The position numbers were made by a program, and so were the translations under genes. From positions 1,585,001 through 1,649,000 of the forward strand of contig JACAXG010000168.1 of NCBI GenBank assembly GCA_018881555.1: a stretch of DNA of 64,000 nucleotides, written 5' to 3'. This DNA is from Amblyornis subalaris. Its lineage: Eukaryota > Chordata > Aves > Passeriformes > Ptilonorhynchidae. The notes under the pieces are model-generated. The model had not been told where the DNA came from and did no database searches. It saw nothing but the letters and a program-made list of their open reading frames with translations. Shown here one piece after another: positions 1-13,100 of the stretch (within the stretch, counting starts at the first letter, position 1; each line of letters opens with the position of its first letter).

Positions 1-46
1 TCCAGCACCCACTACACTGAATTGGTGTTTCTCCTCGGCTACTCAC

Positions 47-200
47 CAGATCAATGATACCAATGCTATTCCAGCCTTGCATGATAGGCAGGAAAGAAAT
101 AAAGGTTGGGATCACCCAGCAGCCTCCCAGCATGACGGCGATGCGCAGAGGGGTCATCTTGTTCCTGTACACCAGGGGCTGGCAGCAGATGGCATAGTAC
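47..200 (-). CDS. HTR4: HTR4 coding exon: ICL2, TM4 and start of ECL2 (codons 119-169)
   Basis: This minus-strand exon encodes residues 119-169 of the 5-HT4 serotonin receptor. It starts with [20 protein letters not shown] (DRY tail plus intracellular loop 2), continues through TM4 ([16 protein letters not shown]) and ends at IGIIDL, the beginning of extracellular loop 2. On the minus strand the acceptor reads ccctgcag before the exon and the donor is ctg/gtgagt, so both boundaries are consensus. The single leading G completes the arginine codon of DRY begun in the exon at 8,403-8,603, and the exon ends in phase 0. The human protein as I recall it differs only by a few substitutions here (for example N to S in GWNSIG). 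The later exons (TM5-TM7 and C-tail) lie left of the window, so the gene is cut by the window edge. Confidence 0.96.
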
Positions 201-3065
201 CTGCAGGGAAATGGGAGAGAAACACTCAAAAGACTCTCCAAGCCTTCTAAAAATAAACTTGTAAAGCCTTTTCTCCAGCTGTTTCTCCTGCCTTTCAAAA
301 TGAAGGGGAAAAAAGGAGTCTGTAGCTTATTTCCATTGTGCCTCTCACACGAGGAGCTCGGGATGTTTCCACAGGGTTCGTGGGGACTGGCAAGGAAAAG
401 CCAATGTTTTCTATTTCCAGCCAGGGAAAATGAGGCACAGGTTAATCTGGGCTTTGTCTGAGGTCGCAGGGTGAGGGAGAGATTCCATATCCAGCCTTTC
501 TTTCCCTCTGCACTGAGGGTGTCCACACCCTCTGAGGAATATCCCTTCCTTCCAGTCAGCTTAACNGAATTTCCTACCTGCACTGGGCATTTATTTTGAC
601 AAGGCTGCANAAGCTGTTACTGCAAATGAACGGTGTCTTTGAAAGCTGGGAAAATGTCAGTAAAACCAAGGGTGTTTTTCCATAACCAGGCTCCCTTTCT
701 ACCTCCCAGGAATCCACCTCCTTCCCTTCCCAAGGACAGGGCAATGTCTGCATGGGCTTCNCATCTCTGCACCATCGAGGGGATGGTCCCTGAGCTCTCC
801 TCCCTCCTCCTCCTCCTCCTCCATCCAGTGCATTCCAAGCACAACAGGTCCCTGCTCCTAAAACAGTTATGAACTCAAAATGTCTTCTCAAAGAGATAAG
901 AAATCAAATTTTCCATTGGTTTGGTCCCTGTCCCACCCCCTGCAGGTGGATTTCTCCATCAGGAAGGTGGAGCAAACCTANAACTGGAAATGTTGTGGCT
1001 CCGAAATTATTATTTATTCCTAAGCAGAGCAGAGCAGCAAATATCCAATTGCAGACTTGCAGAGGTCCTGACCTGACAATCTGTCTCAGGTTCCCAATGA
1101 AATATTTTTTGCTCTTTAGATCTTCGGATTTCAGCTCACTCTGCAAAAAATTTGATGAGGTCAGCGGAACCATGAATTAGAGAAATTAAATTAGCAAGCA
1201 CATGTGTGTGTATTAAAGAGCTGCTCTTTGATATGTGCAATTTATTTCAGCAAGATTTGAGTGGCAACCAAGAGTTTTGTCCTAAACAGGCACAAGAATA
1301 CAAGAATTTCCATTTCCTCGTAAGACTTATTTTTTTAAAAGTCATGTGGAGTCAACTGAATTGCTTTATTTTGATAAAATCAGACGATATATTCCACACA
1401 AAGGGTTGAAATAATAGCGAAGTGTCAAAAGAAAACATTTCTTTAAAGTCTCTTCGGAACAAGATTCAAAATGTCACAGGGGAAAAACGCTGAAAGGAGC
1501 GTTCAACTCTTGCAATTTGATAATTCCTCCATTCTCCTCTGGTTTCCTGCCTGCATGAAAAATCAGCCTGTTCCTCTGGAAAGTTTCCCTTCCAAAGAAA
1601 CGAGGTTTGACAGGAGCTGCTCCTTTAGACCTGGGGGTGAAATGTTCCTGTGGAGCTCCAGCTCCAGCGGGGCTGAGCCGTGTCCCAGGAAACAACGTGA
1701 CCTTTGAATTCCAACAGGTCTTTTCGGGACTGTTTATTGGGACAGAAGGCGCTTCCCTTGGCGTTATGGGCAGCTGCTCCTCTGACCCTCGGCACAAGAG
1801 ATCCAGATCTGCACTCTTTAATTGTTCATTGGCTGAAAGGCACCTCCTGGAAAGTGCTGGACATCAAAGGCATCACAGCCGAGCCACAAGAGNCTCCATT
1901 TATTTGCAGAAAGGGCAAAGGAAGAAATCCAATAAATAAAAGAATAGAACAGCCAGACAGCAGCTACCCTTTGACAAGCTGGATAAGCAAACAGGAAAGG
2001 AAAACCACTGCACACTGTTAATGAACTACNGCAGGAAAACAACTCTGCCGAGCCCTCGGAGCGATCACATTTCTGTGCTGCTCTCCCTGCTGCAGCTGCA
2101 AGAATTACCCTGAATTGTTCCTGCTATTAAAGGCCATTAGAATAAAACTTATGCCTGTAAAAATGACATCTTAAGCTCTCATATTTCTTCCCTCCCAGTG
2201 ATTCAGCAGCAATTTTCCTCCACTTACATGTCAGAAGATTTGATTTTATTTCATCTTCTCTGCTGCTGCTACCAGAAGTTCCCCTGTGCTCAGCCAGCCG
2301 AGCTGGGCTCCTCCTGTCACTGCTTTGGGTCCCAAAGTGCCCTGAGCAGGGTGGGGGTGCCAAGTGTGTGGTGGGGAGGGGGCAGAGGAGCACAGCATCC
2401 CCTTCTCCAGAGCCCAGCAGCGTTTCCATCCCAGGAATCAGACAANGGACATCCGTGTGAAGCCTTGGGAGCCACACCGATGTCTGCAGGAGCTGCTGAG
2501 TTGACGTGTGTGGTGGTTTGAGCATTTAAGCAGCTGTTTGTTCACTGGGAGAAAAGTAATTAAATCTGTAAGATTACCAATAGTTTGGTCAAGGGCTGAA
2601 ATAAAGACACACTCTGTATTTCTGCCTCCTTTCAGGCCAGAGCTGTTTTCCTGGGCTCATAAAAAATCTCCGTTCTGTACTGGTGTGACAGTGTGATGGA
2701 TGAACACAAAATGCAGCACATACACATGATTAATACCATGTCCAGGCCCAATTAAATATTAATTCTCTCTATTATCAGGCAAGTTCCTTGAAAATGTTCA
2801 CTTCCCTGCTACCTCCAGCAGAGCAGATGATGTGGAACATCCTTTCCTCTGCAATGACATTCTCCACTGAAGGGGAAATACAGGAATCCCTTCCTGGAGC
2901 TGCAGATCTTCCAATAAAGCAAAGGTTATTATAATACTTCTCCTTTCCCCCATCAGACATTTGCCACAGGAATGAATCAAGTGCTAACATTTTACAGTTG
3001 CTTAAAAGAAGAAATTCATCATTCCTATGGCCTCACCAGTGGCCACTGCAAAAATCACACAACTG

Positions 3066-3395
3066 TAGAATCACAGGGAAGGAACNTTGGAAGGAACCTT
3101 AAAAGATCATTTAATTCCACCCCTGCCATNGGCAGGGACACCTTCCACTATCCCAGGCTGCTCCAAGCCCTGTCCAACCTGGCCTGGGACACTGCCAGGG
3201 ATGGGGCAGCCACAGCTTCTCTGGGCAGCCTGTGCCAGGGCCTCCCCACCCTCCCAGGGAAAGATTTCTTCCTGATATCCCATCTAACCCTGCCCTCTGG
3301 CAGTGGAAAGCCATTCCTGCCTGTCCTGGCACTCTTGGAAAAAGTCCCTCNGTCTTCCCTGCCCCTCAGGCACTGGAAGGTCACAGCTGGAAACA
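3066..3395 (-). mobile_element. CR1 LINE 3'-end fragment
   Basis: Minus-oriented CR1 3' terminus. Read left to right it runs from tgtagaatcacag through the conserved blocks GGCAGGGACACCTTCCACTA, CAGGCTGCTCCAAGCCC, GGGATGGGGCAGCCACAGCT and CTGTGCCAGGGCCTCCCCAC, into the region complementary to the last coding part of CR1. It is 5'-truncated, as most CR1 copies are, and carries several N calls. The right boundary is approximate. Confidence 0.88.
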
Positions 3396-6300
3396 NCACT
3401 GCAGTCCAGCACCCTGGACCTGCCTGACAGCAGCACAATCCAGCTGTGGGCCACGGCAGGGGATTATTTACTTATCCAAGCACCTCCTCAATCCCGTGGC
3501 AGTGGAAAAGCTGCCCTGGGCACCTCTCCAGAGAGCAGCCCTGGAACGCTCANCTCCTGCCTCAGCACCAGGGATGCTCTGACCACACCACTGCTCCCTC
3601 CTGGCCTTCTGGGCACTACGGGAATACAATTCCTGAGCTGCACAAGATCATTCCTTGCCCTGGGAGAGAAATTCAAGGATCTGCCTGGTTTGCAGTACAA
3701 TTTGGAGCTGGGAGCCTGCAGGCACCACCCTGCAAGCAGCTCCTCAGCTCTCCCAGACACACAAATCCACCCCCAGCTCCATCAGCCGCCTGGCNCCGGG
3801 GGTGGCCCCGCTCCCAACCATTTGGTGTCATGTGCATGTGCAGAGTTCTGTGCGTGCCATGTGGCTGATCCTCACCGGGGCCGGGATGAGACACACAACA
3901 GCTACTGAGCACTCCCACTGAGCCGCGGCTCACCCCCGCGGATCATCCCGAAAAAAGGAGACAAAGGGATGGGAAAGCTGAAACAAAGGAGACAAAAGGG
4001 ATGGGGAAACTGTGGGTGCTACTGGCTCTCTCCCAGAGTGAGGGTGCAAGAGCCATTCNCTCTGTCAGTGGGNAGTCATTGCCCTCACCCTTGTCCCTCC
4101 TGGAATGCAAACTGGGACAGTCTCCAGCTGAACCCTGACCAAGTGCTGAACCTAAGGAGCCACGATCTCCATTTCTTTGTGCCTGTGGGAAATGAAACCA
4201 GCACTACTGGTGTTGCTGATAGTTCAGTGAAAACAGGTCCTGGCCTCCGTANAACCAGATTTTAGCATTTTTTGGGGAAGAACAGCTCTTTCTATTTTCC
4301 TTTTTTCCCACTGAGCAAATAAGCTTTGGGCTCTCATTGTGCCAAATGAAACAAAGTTCTGCATCGTTGGTCCAGAAAAAGAAAACGGCCTGGAATGATT
4401 ATATCTAACNAAATTAAATTCTTATTAGAAAAACAACGGCCTGCTGGTGTTGAGATAATTACACTGAGGGAAATGCTAAAGAGAACAGTTAATTGGAGCT
4501 GGATAAATCCAGCAGGGAATACAAACAAACGTGTGTCGCCAAATGGAGATGGAGACTCCTTCGTGGTCCCCCTGNGGTCGGGCTGTGGGGAGGGTTATGG
4601 GCAGCACCGGTGGCAAAAGAAATGAAATATTTCTATAGGGTTTGTAAAGATTAATAAAGGCCAGTGCATCCCTCAGCCGTGGCCATCTGCTCTGGGGTTT
4701 TCCTTCATGCTCCCGGACCGGAATTCTGCAAAGCCTGGGTTGGTTTTCTGCCTGGCAGGGATAACTCCGGAGTTGTGNCACCTCCCAGAGCCCTTGGGGA
4801 CACTCTGCTCCCTTCGCTCAGCCCTTCCTGTGCTCTCTGTCCCTCTCCCCGAGCACTGGGAGCTGTCCAGATCCAGGTGGAACAGCACAGGGAATTCACA
4901 GCCCGGGCAGAACTTCAGCTGGGATCTGGGTCATTTAATCAGATTGGCACCGTCGATTACTGACAGCTATTTAATAATTCTCCCCACTAACAACCTCCCT
5001 GTGCCCCTGGAACCTTCCACAGGGCACCGCTGGACACAGCCGCTCCCTCCCAGTCTGGAAAACACGTGGAGTTTCCACCAATGGCCTGGGCATCCTCTGG
5101 GAGCCACTCAGTCCCTCGGGCCTCGTCTGAGATGCCATGGAAAGCAGGGAATGACGTGCCGGAGCACTGGGAGCGGCGGGAGCGGGCAGAGCAGCGCCCA
5201 CCCCGTGTCCCCTGGCACGGGGACAGGGCTGCTGTCCCTGGATGTCACCAGAGCCCAGGGCTCGGCACCAGCCCCCCTCCGCAGGGATCGTGCTAATTTG
5301 CCGCGTGAACAGCCCATTAACGTTAATTAATCCTCGTAAATGGCACACGGAGCATCTGTCACTGTGCTCTGACACTGGGTGCATCTGCTGGGCTGGTTTA
5401 TCCTGCTTTATCCTGGAGAGGATGCTGCAGCTGCATTGAGAGGTGCCAGATGTGCAGCCAACCCCAAACCCACAGACATTCCTGGTTCTCTGCTGTTTTT
5501 CCCCCCACACAAGACTTTGAGGAGTAATTGTATCGCAGATTGGGCTGCAAATATTGGAGGAGAAAATTGCCTTTCCCGACAGGTTCGCTGTGTTTGGAGA
5601 CTCTCTCAGAGCCTCTTGGGCTGTTTATCTGCAGTGCAATTATTTTTTATTGCTCGGGCACAAAGAGTGGACATGGATGCATAAAACATGCAATAAATCA
5701 ATAATTCAAGGGTAAATCTCTCTATTATATTAGAATATCAAAGAGATGATGAAAAAGCATAAGGCAGTGGCAGCAAACTTTGGATTCAGTGAGCCCTGAG
5801 ACNCTTTGGCCACCTTGGAAAATCCTTTTCCAGCTGAGCCTGACAGTGGCTCTCTGCAGTACTTTTCTCCCTGTGTCTGAGCAGTAAAATCAGTTTATTA
5901 TGTGCTGATTTCTCCAGATTTTCTCCAGTGCCTTTGAGAATTCAAGCCTCAGTGCTTGTTCCTTTCTTTTCCAGAGGCAGAAATGGAAACAGATACAAGA
6001 TATTATCAGATAAAAGTCTTTCCAAGCAACACTCTGTGAATATGTTGAAGGGAATGACTTTCCAAATGGAGTCTTTAGAATTAGATTAACCACCCAGTTT
6101 ACTTAAAAAAACCCCTTAAAACTCACACTCGTAATGCCTTGAAATAAAACAAGAGGCAGGAAATAGATGAATCACAGCAAAAAACAACAACCAGAAGCGG
6201 CCCAGTGCCACAAAGTCTGAATGAACACAGAGCAAACAGCTAAAATAACTCAATGAGGCACTGGGGAGGCAGAACAGATCCCTGCTGGGCTGAGCCAGCC

Positions 6301-7794
6301 CTCCCTCCCCAAAAACCATCCCTCATCCACCTGCCCTGCCCTTTTGGGGCCATCCACCTCCATCTCATCTCTTCCGGCCCCTCGGTTCTCAANCAGGTCT
6401 CACCGTGGAAAAAAAACAACCCCAAACCACTTAAAAATCGTCAAGGAAATTGAAGTTTCTGCCAGCAACCTTTAAAGCCAAGGGCTGAGGTGGAGGGGCT
6501 GCATCCCCAAAGCATCCACCCCGAGCCACGACCCCAGGGCCACCCCAGGAACAAGGGGGGGTTGTGGGGGGACTCTCCAGAAGGGTGGCACGGGCAGGAG
6601 GAAGGGGGGAGCCTCCTTCCTGTGCACCCCACACGGGAGCTTCCTCATCCCCTGTCNGAGATCGGGGGCTGAAATCCCCTTTCCCCCTCTCTCCACAACC
6701 CTCTCGATTTAATGAAGAGCCTGGAGACTCGAACTGCAGCGTTTCACAGAGCAAGGTCACGCCCGGAGCACGGTGCCCAGCATCTGCCTGCCCGGCAATT
6801 GGCTCACTGTGGCAATTTGTCATCCTTTTGAAGATAACGAGCTGCCTCTTTGTGTTCCAGCCATCCAAACCCCCAGCTAAGGAGAGGAGCTGTGGTTGNT
6901 GGAGGTCAGCTCCTCTCTGGATACCAAACTGCTTGTGCTGGTGCCCTGTCTGCCACCCCAGAGCAGTGCTGCCCATCCCTGCAGAGTTCATCAAGGATCT
7001 CCTGCGATCTGGCTGCACTCAGACTCTGGAGATATTTAAATAACACCGATTTAAATATCAGCTGTCACAACGAGGAGAATAATGATGGTTATTTTGGCCC
7101 TGTTAACAATAGTAAGGAACAGTATTTTAAAAGGTATTGAAATCTCCACGCAGAGCTCCAAAAAAGAAAAAAAGAGCTCTAAATATGATCAAAATAGCTC
7201 GAATGTTTTCTGCAAGTGTTTATCTTGTGAAAAATTCTTCTGGAAGTTCTGCCACTTACCCTGAAAAACTGCAGACAGCAGCAAAGCAGAACGGCTCACC
7301 ATAAATTATTGAGGCTTTTGGCTTTAGTTTCAGGTGGCAAGAAAAGTTTGAAAGAGAGGGAAATTTTTAGGATCTGCCACAAATCCTGGGCACTTTCCCC
7401 ACCAGTTTTATTCCCCTCATTTCAGCTTTCCTAGTGGAGATGTGCAAAGGGATGTGCAAAGGGATGCCTTAAAGAAATAGCCCAGGAAATTTCGGGGGGT
7501 TTGCAGTTTTTGCTCTTTGTCCATCTAATCTAGAAATGCATGTCACGATCCAGTGCTATCAGTTTATCTGCTCTCACAATTCAGTGCTATCAGTTTATGT
7601 GCCTGCGGCAGCTACAACACTTCNGAGAGCACTTGGAAGATGTGATAAATGTTTTTTCCAAAAGAGAGAGAAAGCCGTGATAATTCAGAGATTCAGTCCC
7701 TGGGAAGACGAGGCTGAGCACAGCACGTGGAGCCATTCCCCAGCCGAGCCTTCCCTGGAAAAACTGGCAGCNAGCAACACCTGGAACTGGAANA

Positions 7795-8160
7795 GAATCC
7801 CAGNATCANTGAGGTTGGAAAAGACCTTCAGGATTACTCCAGTCCAGACCTTCAGGATCACACTCACTCCACTGTGAGATCCCCACCAGAGCACTGAGTG
7901 CCACATCCANGAATTCCTTGGACACCTCCAAGGATGGGCACTCCAAACCTCCCCGGGCAGCCCCTTCCAATGCCTGACCACCCTTTCCATGGAGAAATTC
8001 CTACTGGTGTCCAACCTGAGCCTCCCCTGGCACAGCCTGAGGCCNTTCCCTCTCCTCCTGTCCCTGTTCCCTGGGAGCAGAGGAATGTCCCTGCTGGAAC
8101 AGCTCCCTCTGCACGATGCTCAGCTCCCTCCTCTGGACACATCCGAGGTGTCTTTACTCC
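7795..8160 (-). mobile_element. CR1 LINE 3'-end fragment, second subfamily
   Basis: Minus-oriented CR1 copy of a different subfamily from the one at 3,066. Its hallmark blocks are TGAGGTTGGAAAAGACCTTC at the 3' terminus, then CCAAACCTCCCCGGGCAGCC, CCAATGCCTGACCACCCTTT and CCATGGAGAAATTCCTACTG. It ends about 240 bases left of the HTR4 TM2-TM3 exon, so it sits just inside the intron near a splice site. The right boundary is approximate. Confidence 0.85.
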
Positions 8161-8402
8161 AAAGAAGGAGCAGAACCACACCAGGTCAGAGCTGCCAGCA
8201 GAGCTGTGCACAAACAACCCAGANCCTCGCCATAAATCTCATCCCATTCCGAGCTTTTCTGCCCTCCTCGGGATTCGGTTCTCTCCAAAACCAGCCACGG
8301 GGAGAAATTTATTGCTCTGCCGTTCCCAGCAGGCTCATCTTTGCCCTGTGGCAGCTCAGACTTCAAGCAGTGCCCCTCCTGTCCGTGCTGTCCCGTTCCT
8401 AC

Positions 8403-8603
8403 CTGTCCAGGGAGATGCAGCAGAGGTGCAGGATGGATGCTGTGGTGAGCAGCACGTCCAGGGACGTCCGCACCAGGCAGAACATCTCTCCGTAGATCCA
8501 GTTGTCCTGGACCAGCTCCATGGCTCCGAAGGGCATCACCAGCACCGACACCAGCAGGTCAGCAAAGGCCAGGGACACAATGAAATAGTTGGTCTTGATT
8601 TTC
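8403..8603 (-). CDS. HTR4: HTR4 coding exon: TM2 and TM3 (codons 51-118)
   Basis: The minus-strand exon of 201 nt encodes [20 protein letters not shown] onward: intracellular loop 1, TM2, extracellular loop 1 and TM3, ending at CCISLDR. Key class A GPCR residues are visible: D66 (2.50, sodium site), C93 (3.25, conserved disulphide), D100 (3.32, binds the serotonin amine) and D117-R118 of the DRY motif. The acceptor is ccttgcag and the donor is gacag/gtagga. Both junctions split an arginine codon (AG/G), matching the neighbouring exons. The product is a Gs-coupled plasma membrane receptor that raises cAMP in neurons, gut and heart. The ECL1 segment [11 protein letters not shown] is a close variant of the mammalian one. 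The identification is unambiguous by motif and exon structure. Confidence 0.98.
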
Positions 8604-9470
8604 CTGCAAGGCACGTCACAGAATTGGGGGGGGNGGGTTCAGTGCAGCAGCCTCTACACGAGGACACAGATTCCAGCCTGAGTCTGGGGTTGATTTGCAN
8701 TCTAAAAGCTCCTCTCTAGCACACTCCCCACTTTATATGGTCACCCCTGGCTTGCTGCTGGATTTTAAAGCCAAATATCCACCGTTTTCCAGGCAAAATC
8801 ACATCTTTCTGCTCAGCCAGAGCAGGCAAAGAGGCGCTCACAGGCCTCTGCATGCGGCTCAGCCTCAGCTTGTGCTGGAGACTCTGGGGTGGAGGAGGGG
8901 GGTTTTATTTTAACTTGGAAATTGAGAAAATCCTTCCAGAAAGCACTGAGAATAATCTAGACTGAAGCTGTAATTTTAACTTGAAGAGTACTTTTTAAAT
9001 CACAACAATAAAATAGAATTAAATCCATTAAAAATCCCACGCAGCCCATGAAGAGANGCTGTTAAATACCTCTCTCTGCTCCTGAGCCTGGGCTGACAAT
9101 TCCCAGGGTTAGCAGCAGCCTCGAGACAGGAATTTTGCCTGTGGCCCCCTCAAATCAGGGGCAACATTTGCCAAGTTGTGGCTGCCCTGCACTCGGCCTG
9201 AGTGGTTTTCTGAGGAGCTTTTGGGAAATCTGAGATGGAAAAGGGGCAGAGGCCAACCTGCTTCTCCAAGGAACTGCTGCCTTGTTTTTCNCTGCTTTGT
9301 CTGGTTTTCTACACCGAGAGTGTCAAAAAGGATGAGGGGGGCAACCCGAACGGTGCCAGTGGCGAGGTCGGGGTGGGGCTGCGGGGCAGGGGCACCNTCC
9401 CGGGGGCAGCTCCTGCCCTTGCCCGCGGCTCGGGGCTCTCGGGGAGCGGCGGCGGGCGGGGGGGGCTCAC
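8604..9470 (-). other. HTR4: HTR4 short intron (867 bp)
   Basis: Intron between the TM1 exon and the TM2-TM3 exon, with GTGAGC donor and GCAG acceptor on the minus strand. No recognisable repeat or second gene. GC content rises sharply toward the TM1 exon (9,350-9,470). Confidence 0.9.
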
Positions 9471-9596
9471 CTGAGCTGCCTGTCCCGGCACACGGCCACC
9501 ATGACCAGCAGGTTGCCCAGGATGGCCATGAGGATGACGGCGGAGACGAAGGAGAGCAGCAGGATCTTCTCCGCGATGCCGAAGGCCTCACTCGAA
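9471..9596 (-). CDS. HTR4: HTR4 coding exon: N-terminus and TM1 (codons 9-51)
   Basis: The minus-strand exon of 126 nt encodes [20 protein letters not shown], then [20 protein letters not shown] and LR. TM1 carries the universal G36-N37 (1.50). The acceptor is gtgcgctcccag and the donor is ctcag/gtgagc. The first base completes a serine codon begun in the 26-nt coding part of the preceding exon at 20,883-20,908; the last two bases begin the arginine finished in the next exon. The extracellular piece [13 protein letters not shown] replaces the mammalian SEEGFGSVEKVVL with the same length, which supports this splice choice. Confidence 0.96.
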
Positions 9597-9950
9597 CTGG
9601 GAGCGCACACAGAGACAGGAGGGGACACGACAGGAGCTGCGGTGGCACCGGGAGGGCCGGCCCCACGGTGACACCACCCACACCAACCCCTCCTGCCCGT
9701 GTCCGTCCCTCCCCACTCCACGCNGCGCGCCCACAGCAGCCGCGGGTGCCCGGGGCAGGGTGAGCTCCGCGCGCCCTGGGGGAGCCCATCCCGGAGAGCT
9801 GGAGTGGGCTGGCTCTGATTTGGGACAGTCCAGCTCACAGCTCCTGCACAAAAACGGTTCCGTTCTCTTTTTGTGCAAATCAGTAATGTCGTTTTCCATG
9901 CAGAAGCGTTTCCTGTCGTTTTCCTCTTTTTTTCCCCAAGGTTTTAGTAT

Positions 9951-10165
9951 CATGAAACCACAGAATGGTTTGAGTTGGAAGGGATCTTAAAGCCCATCCA
10001 GTCCCACTCCNTGCCATGGGCAGGGACACCTTCCACTGTCCCAGGCTGCTCCAAGCCCCATCCAACCTGGCCTTGGACACTTCCAGGGATGGGGCAGCCA
10101 CAGCTTCTCTGGGAATTCCATCCCAGCCCCTCCCCACCCTCCCGGGGAAGGATTTTTTCCATCCA
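9951..10165 (-). mobile_element. CR1 LINE 3'-end fragment
   Basis: Minus-oriented CR1 terminus beginning with cacagaatggtttgagttgg, followed by the CCATGGGCAGGGACACCTTC and GGGATGGGGCAGCCACAGCT blocks and ending in a CCCCTCCCCACCCTCCCGGG-like segment. It is 5'-truncated to about 215 bp. Confidence 0.88.
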
Positions 10166-13100
10166 TGTAATCTAATTTTCCCTCTTTAGTTTGAACCCAT
10201 CACTCTTTGCCTGTCACNGCAGTTCCTGATGTGACAAGGATTAATGGGTTCAAACTTTCCTCAAGACGAGCATTTTACATCTCGAATTTTGAAACCTACA
10301 TAATGTTTTCCCTTTTTCTCTCCTCCCTTCACTCTGTGCTATAAAACAAGAGACTCTCTGGGTTTCTTTTTTTTTTTTTTTTTTACCTTTTTCACCTGGT
10401 AAATTTTCCAGAATTAGAGAAAGGAAATAAAATTTTTTACCATTGCCCAATTTCCGCCTACTCTGAGATCAGTAATTTCTTTCAGTTCATGAAGAGGAAG
10501 AAGAGGGAAAAGGAAAAATAACACAAAACCACAATGTCAGCCATATTTTAAGTCTGCATTTCTACAAATAATTTGCTGTTTCAAAGAAAGTTTTTGGGTT
10601 TTCTTTTTTCAGAGCCTGCAAAGCAGGAAAGTAACACCCAGCACACAATAAATAGTGTCCAATTCCTCAGAAACCTGGGTTTAGCACAACATTTGGAGCC
10701 ACTTTTCCTTCAAAGCTCTTTCTAATGATACATCCAGAATAAAATGCATCTTCAACCTTCACCTGCTTGCGTGACTTTGCATTCCACAGGTGGGAATGGG
10801 TGTTTTTCCTGTTATCCAGNGGGGCTGGAGACAAACTGGCGTTAAAGGCAACACTTGACACTAATTCAGCAGGGAAATTTCCTCCCAGAGTCCAGAGCTG
10901 GTATGGGACAGCCAGGGTTGATGTTGTGAGATTGTTCAGGTAATGGAAAGATGGAACTGTTGTTCTGTCTTACCTTGACTGACGCTGGGGTCACTTTTTA
11001 TTTACTAAAGAACATTCCAGGCTTTTTGCACTTTATCTCAAGGAATTCTCCTGATTTGGAGAAAAGCTAAAAAAGATTGGAGACTGCTCAAGTCCTGCCT
11101 CCACCACCTGAGCCCTGTTAATGAGCTTTCTCCATTTCAGTCCCTAAAAATCACTTTGAGTTGGATTTTTCCTCCCTTTCCTGCCGGTTGTGCCAGTGGG
11201 GCAGATCTCACCCTGCTGATCCTGGNCTCTCCATATGGAGTATGAACGATATTTCAGGAATTCCTTACTTTTGATGTTCTACAAGGAAACACCTCACTGG
11301 GCACAGGCTCATCCAGGTGGGTGAGGAGGTTTACGAGCAAGGAAAGAAGAGGAAAGGAGCTGCCCTGGATTCACCTTGGCTTCACGGAAAAACCCCNTGG
11401 GTGGGATGAAAGACCTCAGGAACAATGGGAACGCCGGGATCAAAGGCACCTTCCGAGCTGTTATTGTACAAATAACCCCACAAGAGGCTGGCCCTGCTGC
11501 CTGGCTGCTCGCGTNGAACCCAAAGGATGTCCCACAGCANCAGAGAGGGTGAGGAGGGCTTGGTTCACACGAAACCAGGCTCAGGGAGATTTATATTCGC
11601 CCTTATCCGGCTTTGCGCATCCTTCTGCTGCTCCCAAACAATTCCCAGCGCNGGCTTATTGGAGCACCTCGTGTCTGCACACAGGGCACAGACCCCTCCC
11701 TCGGTCCCGAGGGATGAGCAGCTTCCCATTCCACCCTGCAGTGCCCTGGGAGGGGACATCCTGCCCAGGAACGAGTGTCACCCTCCTCAGGAACAAGTGT
11801 CACCCTCCCCGGAGCCCTCCAGCCCCTCCTGCCCAGAGCTGTGCACGTGAACAGGCACTGGAGAGAATCACCCCCTCAGGTCCTCTTGGGCACACAGGGA
11901 TTTTGAGTTTTACTCATCCAAACAATCTCTGGAAATGCCAAAGGAGCCCAGCCCCGAGCCACATCTCACCAGGCTGGAGCACTGAGGGCTTTTTCAGCTT
12001 TCTCCGGGAACAGGGAGATGTTTTAAACCCACATTTCCCACCCTGCCCCNGGGGCGGTGGCATCCCGGTGGCATCCCTGGCCGCGGCCGGCACGTTTGTG
12101 TGTGGAATATTTGCTCTGGTAACAGTTTTGGGAAGTTTTTCTCTCGTGCCACGTCGCCCTGCTCCCCTGGGGAACACTAAATAGGCAACCCCAGGGATGT
12201 TCATCTGGGCTGTGTTCCTGTGCATCTGCCTCTGGAATAATCCATCAGCCAGCAGGAATGCGTGTTAATTATTCAGTCTTAGCAATTCCAAGTGGTTAAT
12301 AATGGAAGGAGTGGATATTGCTGTAAATTAAAATCAATGGTTTGCATAACATCTTTTATCAAATCGGAGTGCTCTGGCTTCCAAGTTTGCTTCCCTGCTT
12401 AATAAAGCAGAGATTGATGGCTTTGCTATTATGAGGAAATGAGATTCAGGCAAAGTGATTGCTGGTTGGTAGGAATATAGAAATCACTTAAGGAAAAAGG
12501 TGAAATACTGATGTGGAATGAATGCTTAAAACCCACATATGGACATATTTAAACAGCTCTTCTACACAGTCATTAATGTGAAGGGGGGAAAAAAAAGGGT
12601 AATTACTTTTCAAAGCTCAATTTTCCCTCTCCTGTAAACACCCCAACTTTTCTAAATGAACTGAAGTGCTTTTGCATATTTTATGCAGCAGTGAAAGAGC
12701 ACAGCTCAGTGAGGGGGGNCAGAGCACGCACACTGCTCTGCCTTCCATCACAGCCCGACCTCCCCAGCAGCACAGAGCAAAAACCAGAACTCCTGCAGCA
12801 GGGAGAGACGGGAGAGAGTCAGGGCTGGATAAAGCTTGGGGCTGAGGAAAAGGTGTCCGGGTGTCCCATTTCTGGAGCAGAGGGGATAACTCCGCCCAGG
12901 TAACCTGCAGCATCCCAGGGACTGCACTGAGCATTCCCTAACGAGGGATGTGCACAAGCCTCACTGGAGAAGATAAAAAGCTCAGAGCTGGGAGAGCCTA
13001 GGAAAGTTTTCTTCTCGATTTCCCAGTGCCCTCGGTGCGTGGGGAATACAGGGAAGGGTTGGTTTGCTTTGTTTCCAGCCATGGCTTTGCCCTCTGTAAC

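Larger units (their letters stand above)
201..8402 (-). other. HTR4: HTR4 intron (8.2 kb) between the ICL2/TM4 exon and the TM2-TM3 exon
   Basis: Non-coding stretch bounded by a GTAGGA donor at its right end and a CAG acceptor at its left end. It holds two minus-oriented CR1 fragments (listed separately), a short CTC-rich tract near 800-825, AT-rich stretches around 5,280-5,340 and 7,040-7,200, and scattered single N calls. I see no other splice-flanked open segment that resembles a protein. The reading frames that remain open are short and low in recognisable content. Confidence 0.85.
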
